From: Pseudomonadota bacterium | GTDB taxonomy: Bacteria; Pseudomonadota; Alphaproteobacteria; Rhodobacterales; Rhodobacteraceae | Direction: 5' to 3' | DNA length: 64,000 nt | NCBI GenBank assembly: GCA_020161655.1 | Contig: JAIUPC010000014.1 | Coordinates: forward strand, 1-64,000 | Notes under the pieces: generated by a model | Told to the model about the DNA's origin: nothing | The model's input: the letters and a program-made list of their open reading frames with translations, nothing else | The model's database searches: none | Made by a program: the position numbers and the translations under genes | Part shown: piece by piece, positions 1 to 8,510 of the stretch | How positions within the stretch are numbered: position 1 is the first letter of the stretch | How the letters are laid out: each line of letters opens with the position of its first letter

Positions 1-807
1 GCCGCCGCCGTGGCCACCGCCGCCGCTACCGCCGCCCCCGTTGCCGCCTCCGCCGGTGCCGCCGCCACCGCCACCGCCAGCGCCACCACCACCAGTGCCG
101 CCGCCGCCGGTACCGCCACCGCCAGTGCCGCCGCCGCCGGTACCACCACCGCCAGTGCCGCCACCACCGGTACCACCACCGCCAGTGCCGCCGCCGCCGG
201 TACCACCACCGCCAGTGCCGCCGCCGCCGGTACCACCACCGCCAGTGCCGCCACCACCGTCAGTACCACCGCCGCCGGTGCCACCGCCTCCGGTGCCACC
301 TGTACCGGCGCCGCCATTCCCGCCGTTGCCGCCGTTGCCGGTCGAACCCGGCAAAGACGCCGTCGCCGTATTGGTCAGCACGGATCCAACTGCCGGGCAA
401 TTCGACATCGTGTATTCAATAATCTGGGCAAAATCGGCGCGGCGCTGAATCGCGGCGATCTCGCGACGCGTGAACCGGTCGCGACTGCAAATCCGATCAT
501 CGTTGCCGCCCGAAGCGCCGGCGCCCGAGCCGCCCCCCATGGACGCGGTCGCGCCGCCGGTCAGCAGCCCCGCGAGGCCCGCGCATTCCTCGACGGTATA
601 GCGCAAGATCTGGTCATAGTCCGGATGCTGCCGCAGTGCGCGCAGTTCGGACTGCGTGAACTTCCGCTTTTCGCACAGCCGCTGCAGTTCGTCCGGAACG
701 CTCAACTGCGTCCGCGCGGACGCCGGGCCGACCGAACCCACAAAGCTGACACTCATGACCCCGGCGGACGCCAGAGCCAGCAAAGAAAAACCACCCCACC
801 ACTTCAT
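1..807 (-). CDS. Secreted glycine-repeat protein with a duplicated Cys module (partial, 3' end outside the window)
   Basis: The reading frame starts at the ATG at 807, preceded by a good GGAGG ribosome site, and stays open to the left edge (269 codons, no stop seen). Residues 1-31 form a signal peptide ending in ASA. Residues 45-90 and 107-152 are two copies of one module at an exact 62-residue offset. Each copy has Cys, then Phe-Thr four residues later, then a Tyr-Thr, a second Cys 30 residues after the first (C45/C75 and C107/C137), and an LT..ATAS ending. From about residue 157 the chain becomes Gly/Asn-rich and then a tandem Gly4-Thr repeat up to the edge. I do not recognise the family. 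Secretion and a possible disulfide in each module are inferences. The glycine tail could be a linker, an adhesin stalk or a surface structural region. Confidence 0.75.
   Translation of the reverse strand, partial: MKWWGGFSLLALASAGVMSVSFVGSVGPASARTQLSVPDELQRLCEKRKFTQSELRALRQHPDYDQILRYTVEECAGLAGLLTGGATASMGGGSGAGASGGNDDRICSRDRFTRREIAAIQRRADFAQIIEYTMSNCPAVGSVLTNTATASLPGSTGNGGNGGNGGAGTGGTGGGGTGGGGTDGGGGTGGGGTGGGGTGGGGTGGGGTGGGGTGGGGTGGGGTGGGGTGGGGTGGGGTGGGGAGGGGGGGTGGGGNGGGGSGGGGHGGG
41..310. repeat. GC-rich tandem repeat, 15/30-bp unit, coding for Gly4-Thr
   Basis: The stretch is built from a 15-base unit that encodes GGGGT on the minus strand. Alternating synonymous third positions give a 30-base higher-order period, and several 30-base units are identical or nearly so. 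It lies inside the secreted-protein gene and leaves the frame intact. A multiple-of-three unit means copy-number change would alter tail length rather than switch the gene off. Confidence 0.8.
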
Positions 808-898
808 CGTAGACCTCCACAATGCGGGTGCGATCCTTCACCCACTGAAGGAATACGAACCCGACCCACACATTTCCCACGGTCAGGTTAGCAGGTTC

Positions 899-927
899 TT
901 GACGGAAGCTGGACCCCTGCGTGTCAA
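899..927 (-). promoter_or_regulatory. Possible promoter of the glycine-repeat protein gene
   Basis: On the minus strand a perfect TTGACA (927-922) is followed after 17 bases by CGTCAA, a weak -10. It lies about 95 bases upstream of the ATG at 807. The -35 is strong but the -10 is poor, so this is only a candidate. Confidence 0.3.
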
Positions 928-1019
928 AACTGAGGCACATGTTGCGAAAATGCAGACAATGACAGCAACATTTGTGATTTGCACCGACATCCGCGAAAAT
1001 GTCGCCGCTCGGAAACAGG

Positions 1020-2624
1020 TCAGTTGGAATTGAACCCGGCCATCGCTGAACCTGCGCGCGCAGAGAGCGCCATGATGGTCAGCCCAGGGTTGTGAAACGG
1101 GTTCGTCGGGAAGCTGGCTGAGTCCGTAACATATACGTTACCGGCGTCATGCAGGCGATTTTTCCGGTCGGTCACGTGCCGCTTCGGGTCGTTGCCCATA
1201 CCGGCGCCACCAGTTTCGTGGATCGACGATCCGGGGATCAGCGCGCCCTCGGGCGTGTAGACCAGCGGCCCCGCCACCTTGTAGGCGAGCTTTGAGATCA
1301 GCCCCTCGCGGCCCAGCAGATCGTCGGGCAAGCCGAAGGTCGTCGAGATTTCCTTCAGGCTGGCGTTCATGTCGCGGATCATGGCGCGTTCGTTATCGGA
1401 ATGGCGGAGTGTCACCTTCGCCACCGGGATACCCCAGGCGTCGCGCCTCCTGGGGTCCAGTTCTACCCGGTTGTCCGCACGCGGCAGCACCTCACCGATG
1501 GCCATGAAGAACCAGCCGGGCTCAAGCCGCCCGACAGAGCCAAGCATCGAATAGCCGCGCAGGAAGCCCCTGCCGTCATCGCCGCCGACATTGCGGAAGG
1601 ACGGGATGTAGATGCCCGATTGCTGGCCGAAATCGTAGGGATCGTGGCCGGCGCCCATACCCTCGATCCCGGGCAGTGTGCCGGCGCGGAAGACCATGAG
1701 GTGATCGGACAGATAGCGACCGAGGTTGCCGGAGGAATTGCCAAGGCCCTTCGGGTGACGTGGCCCGCGCGAGTTGAGAAGGATGCGGACGCTCTCGATG
1801 GTGGAGGCGGCGACGGCCACCTGCCGCGCCGGCACAGTGACCCGTGCCCGACTCCCTGCGTCGATATAGGTCACGCCGGTGGCAAGGCCGGTCTCCGCAT
1901 CGGTCTCGATCCGCTCCACGACGGCGTTGGCGCGCAGTTCCAGCCGCCCGGTCGCCAACGCGACGGACAGCGGCTGCGGTATCCGGTCCGGCATGTGGTG
2001 GATGATCCGGCAGGTCGTTGCCGGCCTGTCGGGCCATTTCTCGGCCATCTCGGCCAGGAGTTTCAGTTCCGCCTTGGTCAAGTTATGCGGTCCGGAATAC
2101 TGCCCGTCAGGCAGGTTCGGGATACCCGCGGCCTCGCCCCTCACGCCAAGGAAACTCTCGACCCGCGCATACCAGGGATCCAGGTCGGCATAGCTGATCG
2201 GCCAGCTATCGCCAAAGCCGTCCGCCTCCGCCGCCTTTAGGTCCAGGTCGGATATCCTGAGTGCATTCCGCCCCCAAAGGTGCAGCCGCCCGCCCACCTG
2301 CCGCGCGCGATACCAGTTAAACCGCGCGCCGGGCGCTGTAGTATATGGGTTCTGCCGGTCGTTGAGGAAGAGATGCGCCGTCATCGGCGTGTAGGACATG
2401 CAGCGCGCCTGCACCGCCTGCCCCTTCACGATCGCCATGACCCGGGTCAAGATCGAGACGCGGCTGCCGCCCTCATGATCCGGCGCGGGAAAATCCTTCG
2501 CAGGGTCGAGTTTCCGCCCCGCCTCCAGCATCAGGACCTTCAGCCCGCGCGCGGTCGCCTCCTTGGCGACCCAGCCGCCGGAAGCGCCCGATCCGATGAC
2601 GATGAGGTCCCAGGGCTCGCTCAT
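1020..2624 (-). CDS. GMC family oxidoreductase (FAD-dependent alcohol/sugar dehydrogenase type)
   Basis: A 534-residue flavoprotein. The N-terminus carries the ADP-binding Rossmann motif GSGASGG (about residues 11-17) and then LEAGRK. The C-terminus has the GMC signature region: HETGGAGMG with the candidate catalytic His near residue 469, then a DSASFPTNPFHNPGLT block with the second conserved His. GMC enzymes oxidise alcohols, polyols or sugar hydroxyls using FAD. The substrate cannot be read from sequence. It is the last gene of a minus-strand operon after a Gfo/Idh/MocA oxidoreductase and a glycosyltransferase (16 bases from the latter), which suggests a sugar or glycan substrate. There is no signal peptide, so a cytoplasmic role is likely. 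Confidence 0.9.
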   Translation of the reverse strand: MSEPWDLIVIGSGASGGWVAKEATARGLKVLMLEAGRKLDPAKDFPAPDHEGGSRVSILTRVMAIVKGQAVQARCMSYTPMTAHLFLNDRQNPYTTAPGARFNWYRARQVGGRLHLWGRNALRISDLDLKAAEADGFGDSWPISYADLDPWYARVESFLGVRGEAAGIPNLPDGQYSGPHNLTKAELKLLAEMAEKWPDRPATTCRIIHHMPDRIPQPLSVALATGRLELRANAVVERIETDAETGLATGVTYIDAGSRARVTVPARQVAVAASTIESVRILLNSRGPRHPKGLGNSSGNLGRYLSDHLMVFRAGTLPGIEGMGAGHDPYDFGQQSGIYIPSFRNVGGDDGRGFLRGYSMLGSVGRLEPGWFFMAIGEVLPRADNRVELDPRRRDAWGIPVAKVTLRHSDNERAMIRDMNASLKEISTTFGLPDDLLGREGLISKLAYKVAGPLVYTPEGALIPGSSIHETGGAGMGNDPKRHVTDRKNRLHDAGNVYVTDSASFPTNPFHNPGLTIMALSARAGSAMAGFNSN

Positions 2625-2640
2625 GGCTTCTTGTTCATAC

Positions 2641-3561
2641 TCATGGCTTCTTGGTTATATAGCCCCAGACCTCGCCCGCGACCCAGAATGTTGTCAGGAT
2701 CATCGTGTAGGGCAGCGCCCCAAGGTACCTCAGCCCCCTGCCTTTCGCCGTCTGCGTCAGGCCATGACGCACCCAAAGCAATGGGGCGATCAGCGGGCTC
2801 ATCAGGATCAGCTTCCGGCGCTCGCCCTCGCTCATCGTCCTGGTGCGGATCTGTCCGAAGAGCCGCCCCCACTGGAACCGTTCGGGGATGAGTGCGGACA
2901 GCGTGCAGGGCGACCGCTCGTGAAAGACGACCAACTCATTCGAGAGCCAGAGCGTTTCGCCCTTGTCCATCAGATGACCATGCACAAGCGGCTCGTGATA
3001 GCGGTCCTTCCAGAGATGCCGCGTCTCCTCCAGCGCCTTGCGGGAATAGCTGAGGTTGACGTCGGAAACCCAGTCCACCGGGCCGCTTTCGAAGGGCCGG
3101 CCATAACGGCCGAAATCTGTGACGTAGTAGGTCCAGTTCAACAGCGACGCCGGTTCCTTGCACTCGATGGCACCGCCGATGACATTCTTGCCGGTCTCGG
3201 CATAAAGCCGGACGAGGACGCGCGCCCAGTCCTTCTGTGGACGGCCGCGGTCCTCGAGGATGCTGATGATGTCCCCTGTCGCCGCTGCCAGACCAGCAGC
3301 ACGGCGACGGTCGAAAAGCTCATGCTTGCCGGCCTCGCTGGTGATCGGACGCTTCGGGACGATCCTGCCCAGCGGCAGGAACGTCACATCGGGAAATTCG
3401 CCGGCATAAGCGACAATATCGGCGATGCTGTCGTCGTACGGCACGATCACTTCCAGTGGCGGCGGGTTCTCGAAAGACGCCACATCGCGCAGAAGGTCGC
3501 GGACGTAAGTCCCGCCCTCGACCACCGTCAGCACGATCGAAACCTTGGGGTCGGGGTTCAT
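2641..3561 (-). CDS. Family 2 (GT-A) glycosyltransferase
   Basis: Encodes 306 residues from the ATG at 3561, chosen because GGAG lies eight bases upstream; an in-frame ATG at 3582 would add seven residues. The N-terminus KVSIVLTVVEGG is the first GT-A beta strand, and ILEDRGRP near residue 90 sits where family 2 enzymes carry the acidic nucleotide-sugar site. Hydrophobic stretches near the C-terminus (about 245-265 and 285-300) suggest membrane association. It probably transfers a sugar during polysaccharide or glycolipid synthesis; donor and acceptor are unknown. It is the middle gene of the operon Gfo/Idh - GT2 - GMC. Confidence 0.82.
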   Translation of the reverse strand: MNPDPKVSIVLTVVEGGTYVRDLLRDVASFENPPPLEVIVPYDDSIADIVAYAGEFPDVTFLPLGRIVPKRPITSEAGKHELFDRRRAAGLAAATGDIISILEDRGRPQKDWARVLVRLYAETGKNVIGGAIECKEPASLLNWTYYVTDFGRYGRPFESGPVDWVSDVNLSYSRKALEETRHLWKDRYHEPLVHGHLMDKGETLWLSNELVVFHERSPCTLSALIPERFQWGRLFGQIRTRTMSEGERRKLILMSPLIAPLLWVRHGLTQTAKGRGLRYLGALPYTMILTTFWVAGEVWGYITKKP

Positions 3562-3590
3562 GCTTCTGTCTCCGTTCATCACGCTTCCGG

Positions 3591-4643
3591 TCAGGCCCGG
3601 CCTGCCCCGAGTATCTCCAGTTCCACCGGCTGCCCCGTGCGCGTGGAGACCGGCAGCGCCGCCGCCACCTCGACCGCGCGCAGACCCGCATCGCCATCGG
3701 CGATCCTGAGGCCCTTGCGGCCTTCGACAAGGCCGATGAAATCGGCAAGCTCATCGGCGAAGGACTGCACCGCTGTCGCCTTCCAGGATTTCAGCTTCTC
3801 GCGCACCGCGATATCGAGATACCGTTTCGTGCTCCGCCGCTGCGCGCCGCCCGGGCGGTCCATCACGATAAGGTCGTTGCGCATCGGCGCATAGACACCC
3901 CGCACCATGCCCTTCGATCCGTAGACCTCGACCATGCTCTTGTAGCCGTTCCAGTCGTTCCACGAGGCCTGATAGGTGGCGGAAAGACCCGAGGGCGCGG
4001 TGAAGACCGCCATGGCATTGTCTTCGGAGCCTTCGACCTTCCAGACCTTGTTGGTCGCCACCCCGTAGACGCGGGAAATCTCGCCCATCAGGTGCCGCGC
4101 CATGTCGGTCATGTGGATGCCGACGTCCCAGAGCGCCCCACCGCCCGAGAATTTCGACTGATATTCCCAGTCATGGGCGAATTTGCCGAGCCCCTCGTGA
4201 CCGCCATAGATGCGGATGTGATCGATCTCGCCGATCTGGCCGGAGTCCATCACATCCTTCACATAGGAAAACGCCGGGTAGTAGCGCATGTTGAACCCGG
4301 CGCCGAGCTGCTTGCCCGCCGCACATCCCGCCGCACGGATGCGCCGGGCGCCTTCGACGGTGTTCGACAGCGGCTTTTCGGTCAGGACATGAAGCCCCGC
4401 CTTGAAGGCAGCGAGGCAGAGCGGTTCGCGAACATGGGCCGGCGTCGAGATGACGACCGCGTCCATCGGCACGGCGAGGAATTCGTCAAGCGCGGTGAAG
4501 GCCGGTGCGCCATGCGAATGTCGTTCCGCCATTTCGCGCGAAACGTCCATGACGCCGACAAGCTCCGCCTTGGGTTCGGAGAGAATGGTCGCCACCCGCA
4601 TCTGCCCGATCTTGCCGGCCGACCCGATCACGCCAATCCGCAT
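3591..4643 (-). CDS. Gfo/Idh/MocA family NAD(P)-dependent oxidoreductase
   Basis: Encodes 350 residues from the ATG at 4643 (MRIGVIGSAGKIG), which starts exactly at the Rossmann fold; a longer frame to 4718 lacks support. It has the glycine-rich nucleotide loop GVIGSAGKIG, the family EKPLSNT motif with the conserved Lys near residue 95, and a GGGALWDVGIHMTD block with the conserved Asp and His of the active site. Members oxidise or reduce sugars, inositols and nucleotide sugars. First gene of the minus-strand operon that continues with a glycosyltransferase and a GMC oxidoreductase, and divergent from a nucleotide-sugar type epimerase. A role in making a modified sugar is plausible but not proven. 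Confidence 0.88.
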   Translation of the reverse strand: MRIGVIGSAGKIGQMRVATILSEPKAELVGVMDVSREMAERHSHGAPAFTALDEFLAVPMDAVVISTPAHVREPLCLAAFKAGLHVLTEKPLSNTVEGARRIRAAGCAAGKQLGAGFNMRYYPAFSYVKDVMDSGQIGEIDHIRIYGGHEGLGKFAHDWEYQSKFSGGGALWDVGIHMTDMARHLMGEISRVYGVATNKVWKVEGSEDNAMAVFTAPSGLSATYQASWNDWNGYKSMVEVYGSKGMVRGVYAPMRNDLIVMDRPGGAQRRSTKRYLDIAVREKLKSWKATAVQSFADELADFIGLVEGRKGLRIADGDAGLRAVEVAAALPVSTRTGQPVELEILGAGRA

Positions 4644-4803
4644 CCGCAGTCCTTCTGCCCCGGCGGGGCGCCACGTCAATTCCGTTAGGCAATGCCACCG
4701 GCTAACATGGCCCGCCATTGCAATCCAGCCCGCCTGCGCGAGGCACTTTCCAATGACGCCGGGCTGTGGCTATTCTGCGCTGCGGCGACTGAAGGGCGCG
4801 AAG

Positions 4804-5895
4804 ATGGAAACAGACTGGACGGGGCGTCATGTCATTGTCACCGGGGCCACCGGGTTCATCGGCCGGCGGCTGGTCCATGCGCTCACACTTGCCGGTGCGG
4901 TGGTGACGATCCTGACCCGTTCGCGCGCCTCGCTTGCCGGCCTGCCGCCGGCGGTCCGGCCCTGCATCGGCGCCATGACCGACCGGGAAGCTCTCCGGAA
5001 AGCGCTCGCCGGGCAGGAGATCCTCTTCAACATCGCCTATGACGTCCGCGCCACCGCCGCCGAAAACCTCGCCGCCTTCGACTGCCTTCTGGCCGCCGCG
5101 TCCGAGGCTGGCGTGAAGCGCGTGGTCCATACCTCCTCCATCGTCGTCTACGACGCCTGGCCCGCTTCCGACTGCGACGAGGCGGGCACCATGGACCGCC
5201 CCGGCGGCAGCCCCTACCGCCGCGCCAAGATCGAGATGGAGCGGCGGCTGATGGCTGGCCCCCTGCCCGCCGCGATCTTGCAGCCCACCATCGTCTGGGG
5301 GCCGGGATCGGCACTCTGGACCGACGGTTTCGCCCGCGCGCTTCTCGCGGGCGGTGTGGTGATCCCCGAGCCGGAAGGCCTCTGCAACGGGGTCTTTGTC
5401 GACGATGTGGTGCAGGCCTGCCTGAAGGCGGCGCTGATTCCTGGCCTTGGCCGCGAGCGCTTCGTGATCTCGGGGGCCGAACCTTTCCCGTGGTCGGCGC
5501 TGGTCGACGGCTATGCGCGCATCCTCGGCACCAATGGCGCGCTGAGGGAGCCGGCGGCAGAAATCGAGGCGGCACTCGGCCCGAAGCCGGTCGAGGATGG
5601 TGCGGACCACGCGCCTTCGCTCGCCGCAAGGGTCAGCGCCGTCGGTCGGCAGGTGCTTGGCCACAGGCGGTTCGAAGCGCTGGTGGCTTTCGCGCAGGCG
5701 AAACTGGCGAAGGGCGGCGTGCTTCAGCCGAACCACCACCTCTTCGAAGAATACATGGGCCGCGGCCTCTGCCGCATCGACCACGCCCGCGCCCGCCTCG
5801 GCTACGCGCCGGAGTTTGACCTCGCCCGCGGGCTGGCGGCGACGGCGGCACATCTGCAGGCGATGAAGCGTCAGGCGCGGTCAGCCAACCGGTAA
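4804..5895 (+). CDS. NAD-dependent epimerase/dehydratase (extended SDR)
   Basis: A 363-residue protein from ATG 4804; a much longer frame upstream is antisense to the neighbour and is rejected. The N-terminus has the extended SDR cofactor motif TGATGFIG (about residues 13-20). The catalytic region shows VHTSSIVVYD and then YRRAK, the YxxxK pair. The family includes nucleotide-sugar epimerases and dehydratases, which fits the surrounding glycan genes. Substrate unknown. Its 3' end overlaps the convergent glycosyltransferase by 25 bases. Confidence 0.88.
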   Translation: METDWTGRHVIVTGATGFIGRRLVHALTLAGAVVTILTRSRASLAGLPPAVRPCIGAMTDREALRKALAGQEILFNIAYDVRATAAENLAAFDCLLAAASEAGVKRVVHTSSIVVYDAWPASDCDEAGTMDRPGGSPYRRAKIEMERRLMAGPLPAAILQPTIVWGPGSALWTDGFARALLAGGVVIPEPEGLCNGVFVDDVVQACLKAALIPGLGRERFVISGAEPFPWSALVDGYARILGTNGALREPAAEIEAALGPKPVEDGADHAPSLAARVSAVGRQVLGHRRFEALVAFAQAKLAKGGVLQPNHHLFEEYMGRGLCRIDHARARLGYAPEFDLARGLAATAAHLQAMKRQARSANR

Positions 5896-7004
5896 TAGGT
5901 CTCCTCGAACTGCCGATGCACCCAGTCGGGATCGAAACGGTCGAGCTTCGACCGTTCCAGCGCCGCCGCCGCCATCCGCGCCCGAAGCGGATCATCGGTC
6001 AGGATGCGCGTCACCGCCCCAGCAATCGCGTCCACATCGCCGATCGGCACCACAGCGCCGACGTCATCGTCGATCAGTTCCACCACCCCGGAACAGGCCG
6101 TCGCCACCGCCGGAATCCCCGCCCGGAACGCCTCGACGATGGTGAAAGGCAGCGCCTCCCAGCGCGAAGTCAGAAGGAAGAGATCAGAGGCGCTGAGATA
6201 GAGGTGCGGCTGGCTGACCCGGCCGAGGAAGATCATGTGCTTGTCCACCCCCCTCTCCCTTGCCAGCGCCTTCAACATCGCCTCGTCCACGCCGTCCCCT
6301 GCCACGGCAAAGCGCCAGCCGGGATGGGTCGGGACCATCCGCGCCACGGCCTCGATCAGCACGTCGACGCCCTTCTGAGGCATGAGCCGCGCCACGGTGA
6401 TGACAAGCCGGTCGCCACTGCCGAGAAGCCTCGCGCGAAGCGCCCGCCGCTCCGCATCCGGCACATCAGGCTGAGGTGCTACACCAAGCCCCAGCACCTT
6501 CAACTTGTCCCGCGGCACCTGCCCCACCGTCACCAGATCCTCCCCTGACCGGTGCGAGGGGGTGATGACGAGGTCAGCCCGCCGCGCGGTCGCCCCGAAC
6601 GAGGCAATGCGTTCCGGCTCGGAGCCGTGATACGTCACGGCAAGCGGCACGCCGAGCCCCGCCCGCGCCAGGTTCGCCACCAGCGCAGGGGCCGATTCAT
6701 GGGCGTGGATCAGATCAACCGGATTCGCGACGAGCCAGCGCCGCAGCATCCAGGCCGAGGTGAGCACGGAGGCTACGCGGCGAGCGGCGCCCCTGCCGCC
6801 GTCAGCGGAAACAAACTTCGTCGGCAGAACGAGAAAGTCGCTGTCGGTCTCCGGTCCGGCCCAGGCGGCAGACGTGCCGCCCAGCGTCACGCGGTGCCCC
6901 TCCGCCCGCATCCAGTCGCTGAGCGCAAGGACATGCCGGGAGATGCCGCCCATGCCGAATTGGGTCTGCATCTCAAGCACGTGAAGCCGCCTGCGGTCTG
7001 CCAT
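5871..7004 (-). CDS. GT-B glycosyltransferase, family 4 type
   Basis: A 377-residue GT-B protein. The N-terminal domain begins LHVLEMQTQFGMGGISRH, where the glycine-rich loop contacts the acceptor. The C-terminal domain has VITVARLMPQKGVDVLIEA, the typical start of the donor-binding half, and SRWEALPFTIVEAFRAG, an EX7E motif for nucleotide-sugar binding. Probably acts at the cytoplasmic side in exopolysaccharide or lipid-linked glycan assembly. Convergent with the epimerase and overlapping its last 25 bases. No membrane segment or signal peptide is seen. Confidence 0.87.
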   Translation of the reverse strand: MADRRRLHVLEMQTQFGMGGISRHVLALSDWMRAEGHRVTLGGTSAAWAGPETDSDFLVLPTKFVSADGGRGAARRVASVLTSAWMLRRWLVANPVDLIHAHESAPALVANLARAGLGVPLAVTYHGSEPERIASFGATARRADLVITPSHRSGEDLVTVGQVPRDKLKVLGLGVAPQPDVPDAERRALRARLLGSGDRLVITVARLMPQKGVDVLIEAVARMVPTHPGWRFAVAGDGVDEAMLKALARERGVDKHMIFLGRVSQPHLYLSASDLFLLTSRWEALPFTIVEAFRAGIPAVATACSGVVELIDDDVGAVVPIGDVDAIAGAVTRILTDDPLRARMAAAALERSKLDRFDPDWVHRQFEETYYRLADRA

Positions 7005-7236
7005 GCCGTCGCTGTCCCACTTCCGGTTTCAACCTGCCACAGCCTGAAATAGCCTATGCGGCAGGTGAAGGCACGGCCTCAGGGCGGTCGGGCGCGGATA
7101 AATTCCCCATGCGCAACGAAAGCGCGAAATCCGGGCGTTTGACGCTGGCCCCCGGAAAACCCCGAACTGCCCGCCTCGCCCCGCGTGACCTTCCCGAAAG
7201 CCTCCGCTAGGAAAGACAGCAACGGACGGAGTTGCC

Positions 7237-8412
7237 ATGATCCACGTCGCCATCGACGCGCTCAGCTGGGACAATGAACGCGGCTTCGGTCGCTTCACCC
7301 GCAGCCTTGTGGCCGCCCTTGCCGCGCGGGGCACGGGCTTTCGCTACACGCTCCTTTGCGACCGCGCGCCCGAACGCCCGGTCCCCGCCGGCGTCGATGT
7401 GGTGATCGCGGGGGCCGGGAAGGGCATGGCCGACGCCGCCTCGGGGGCAGCGGCGCGACGTGGCGCCGACATGCTGACCATGTCACGCGCCGCCGCCGCG
7501 CTGAAGGCCGAACTCTTCTTCTTTCCGGCCAGTTACTCCTTCTATCCGATCCCGTCGCTTGTGCCGAAACTCGTCTGCATCCACGACACGATCCCTGAAC
7601 GCTTCCCCGACCTGATCTTCCCGACCGGGCGCAACTTCCGCCTATGGCAGGCCAAGACCTGGGTGGCGAAGTTCCAGGCCCGGCGCATCCTCACCGTCTC
7701 CGAAGCCTCGGCCAATGACATCGCCCGGATGCTGCGCATCCCGCGCCGCCGGATCGACGTGACGACGGAAGGGGCGGAACCGGTCTTCCGCCCGATCACC
7801 GATCCGGCCACCCGTGCCGCCGCCCGCGCCCGCCACGGTATCGCGGAAGGTGACCGGGTCCTGACCTATATCGGCGGCTTCAACCGCCACAAGAACGTGG
7901 CCAGCCTCATCGCCGCGATGCCGGCGATCCTTGAGCGGGTGCCAGGCGCGCGCCTCGTCATCATCGGCCGCACCACCGGCGCGCGCTTCTGGGACAATAT
8001 CGAGGAGCTGCAGGAAACTGCGCGCACCGACGCCCGCGCCTCGGGCCGGATCGGCTTTGCGGGCGAGCTTGATGATGAAGAGATGGCGACGCTCCTCAGC
8101 CTCTCGGACGCCCTCGTGATGCCCTCGCTCTGGGAAGGCTTCGGCCTTCCCGCGCTCGAAGCCATGTCCTCAGGCACGCCGGTCCTCGCCTCGGATCGGG
8201 GCAGCCTGCCAGAAGTGGTGGGCGACGGCGGCCTCTACTTCGATCCCGCTGACAAGGACGCGCTCGCCGCCGAAGCGATCCGCCTCCTGACCGAGCCGGG
8301 CCTCGCCGCCGACCTCAAGGCAAGGGCGCTCGCCCGCGCCCGGACCTTCGGCTGGGACAAGGCCGCCGCCCTGACGGAAGCCTCGTTCCGCCGCACCATA
8401 GACAGCGCCTGA
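7237..8412 (+). CDS. GT-B glycosyltransferase, mannosyltransferase-like
   Basis: A 391-residue GT-B enzyme. It starts MIHVAIDALSWDNERGFGRF, shows VLTYIGGFNRHKNVASLI as the first strand of the donor domain, and carries the EX7E motif in SLWEGFGLPALEAMSSG followed by SLPEVVGDGG. These features match family 4 mannosyl- and glucosyltransferases. With ManC- and ManB-type genes just downstream, GDP-mannose is a reasonable donor, but this is inference. It is divergent from the glycosyltransferase at 5871-7004 across about 230 bases with no recognised signal. Confidence 0.87.
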   Translation: MIHVAIDALSWDNERGFGRFTRSLVAALAARGTGFRYTLLCDRAPERPVPAGVDVVIAGAGKGMADAASGAAARRGADMLTMSRAAAALKAELFFFPASYSFYPIPSLVPKLVCIHDTIPERFPDLIFPTGRNFRLWQAKTWVAKFQARRILTVSEASANDIARMLRIPRRRIDVTTEGAEPVFRPITDPATRAAARARHGIAEGDRVLTYIGGFNRHKNVASLIAAMPAILERVPGARLVIIGRTTGARFWDNIEELQETARTDARASGRIGFAGELDDEEMATLLSLSDALVMPSLWEGFGLPALEAMSSGTPVLASDRGSLPEVVGDGGLYFDPADKDALAAEAIRLLTEPGLAADLKARALARARTFGWDKAAALTEASFRRTIDSA

Positions 8413-8440
8413 GCTTCTTCGTTGCTGAAATACCCCGGGG
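8413..8440 (+). repeat. Dispersed intergenic repeat, variant A
   Basis: A stretch reading GCTTCTTCGTTGCTGAAATA then CCCCGGGG lies just after the glycosyltransferase stop. Its reverse complement matches the copy at 26492-26521 closely (CCCGGGGGTATTTT...ACGAAGAAGC). Other intergenic copies share the GGTATTT core. It probably belongs to a repeat family of Rhodobacteraceae genomes; function unknown. Confidence 0.55.
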
Positions 8441-8510
8441 TCGTCCATTGGTGCGCCATTGGTTCGAGAACCAATGGGCGACGGGGCAGCGCCCCTGGCG
8501 CTCTCCGCCC

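Noticed and set aside
41..310. CRISPR-like repeat array
   Set aside because: Units are directly adjacent with no unique spacers, and the repeat encodes a protein tail.
41..448. Long proline-rich ORF on the plus strand
   Set aside because: It is the reverse reading of the Gly4-Thr repeat and lacks a ribosome site or recognisable domain. The minus-strand frame has a signal peptide and conserved modules.
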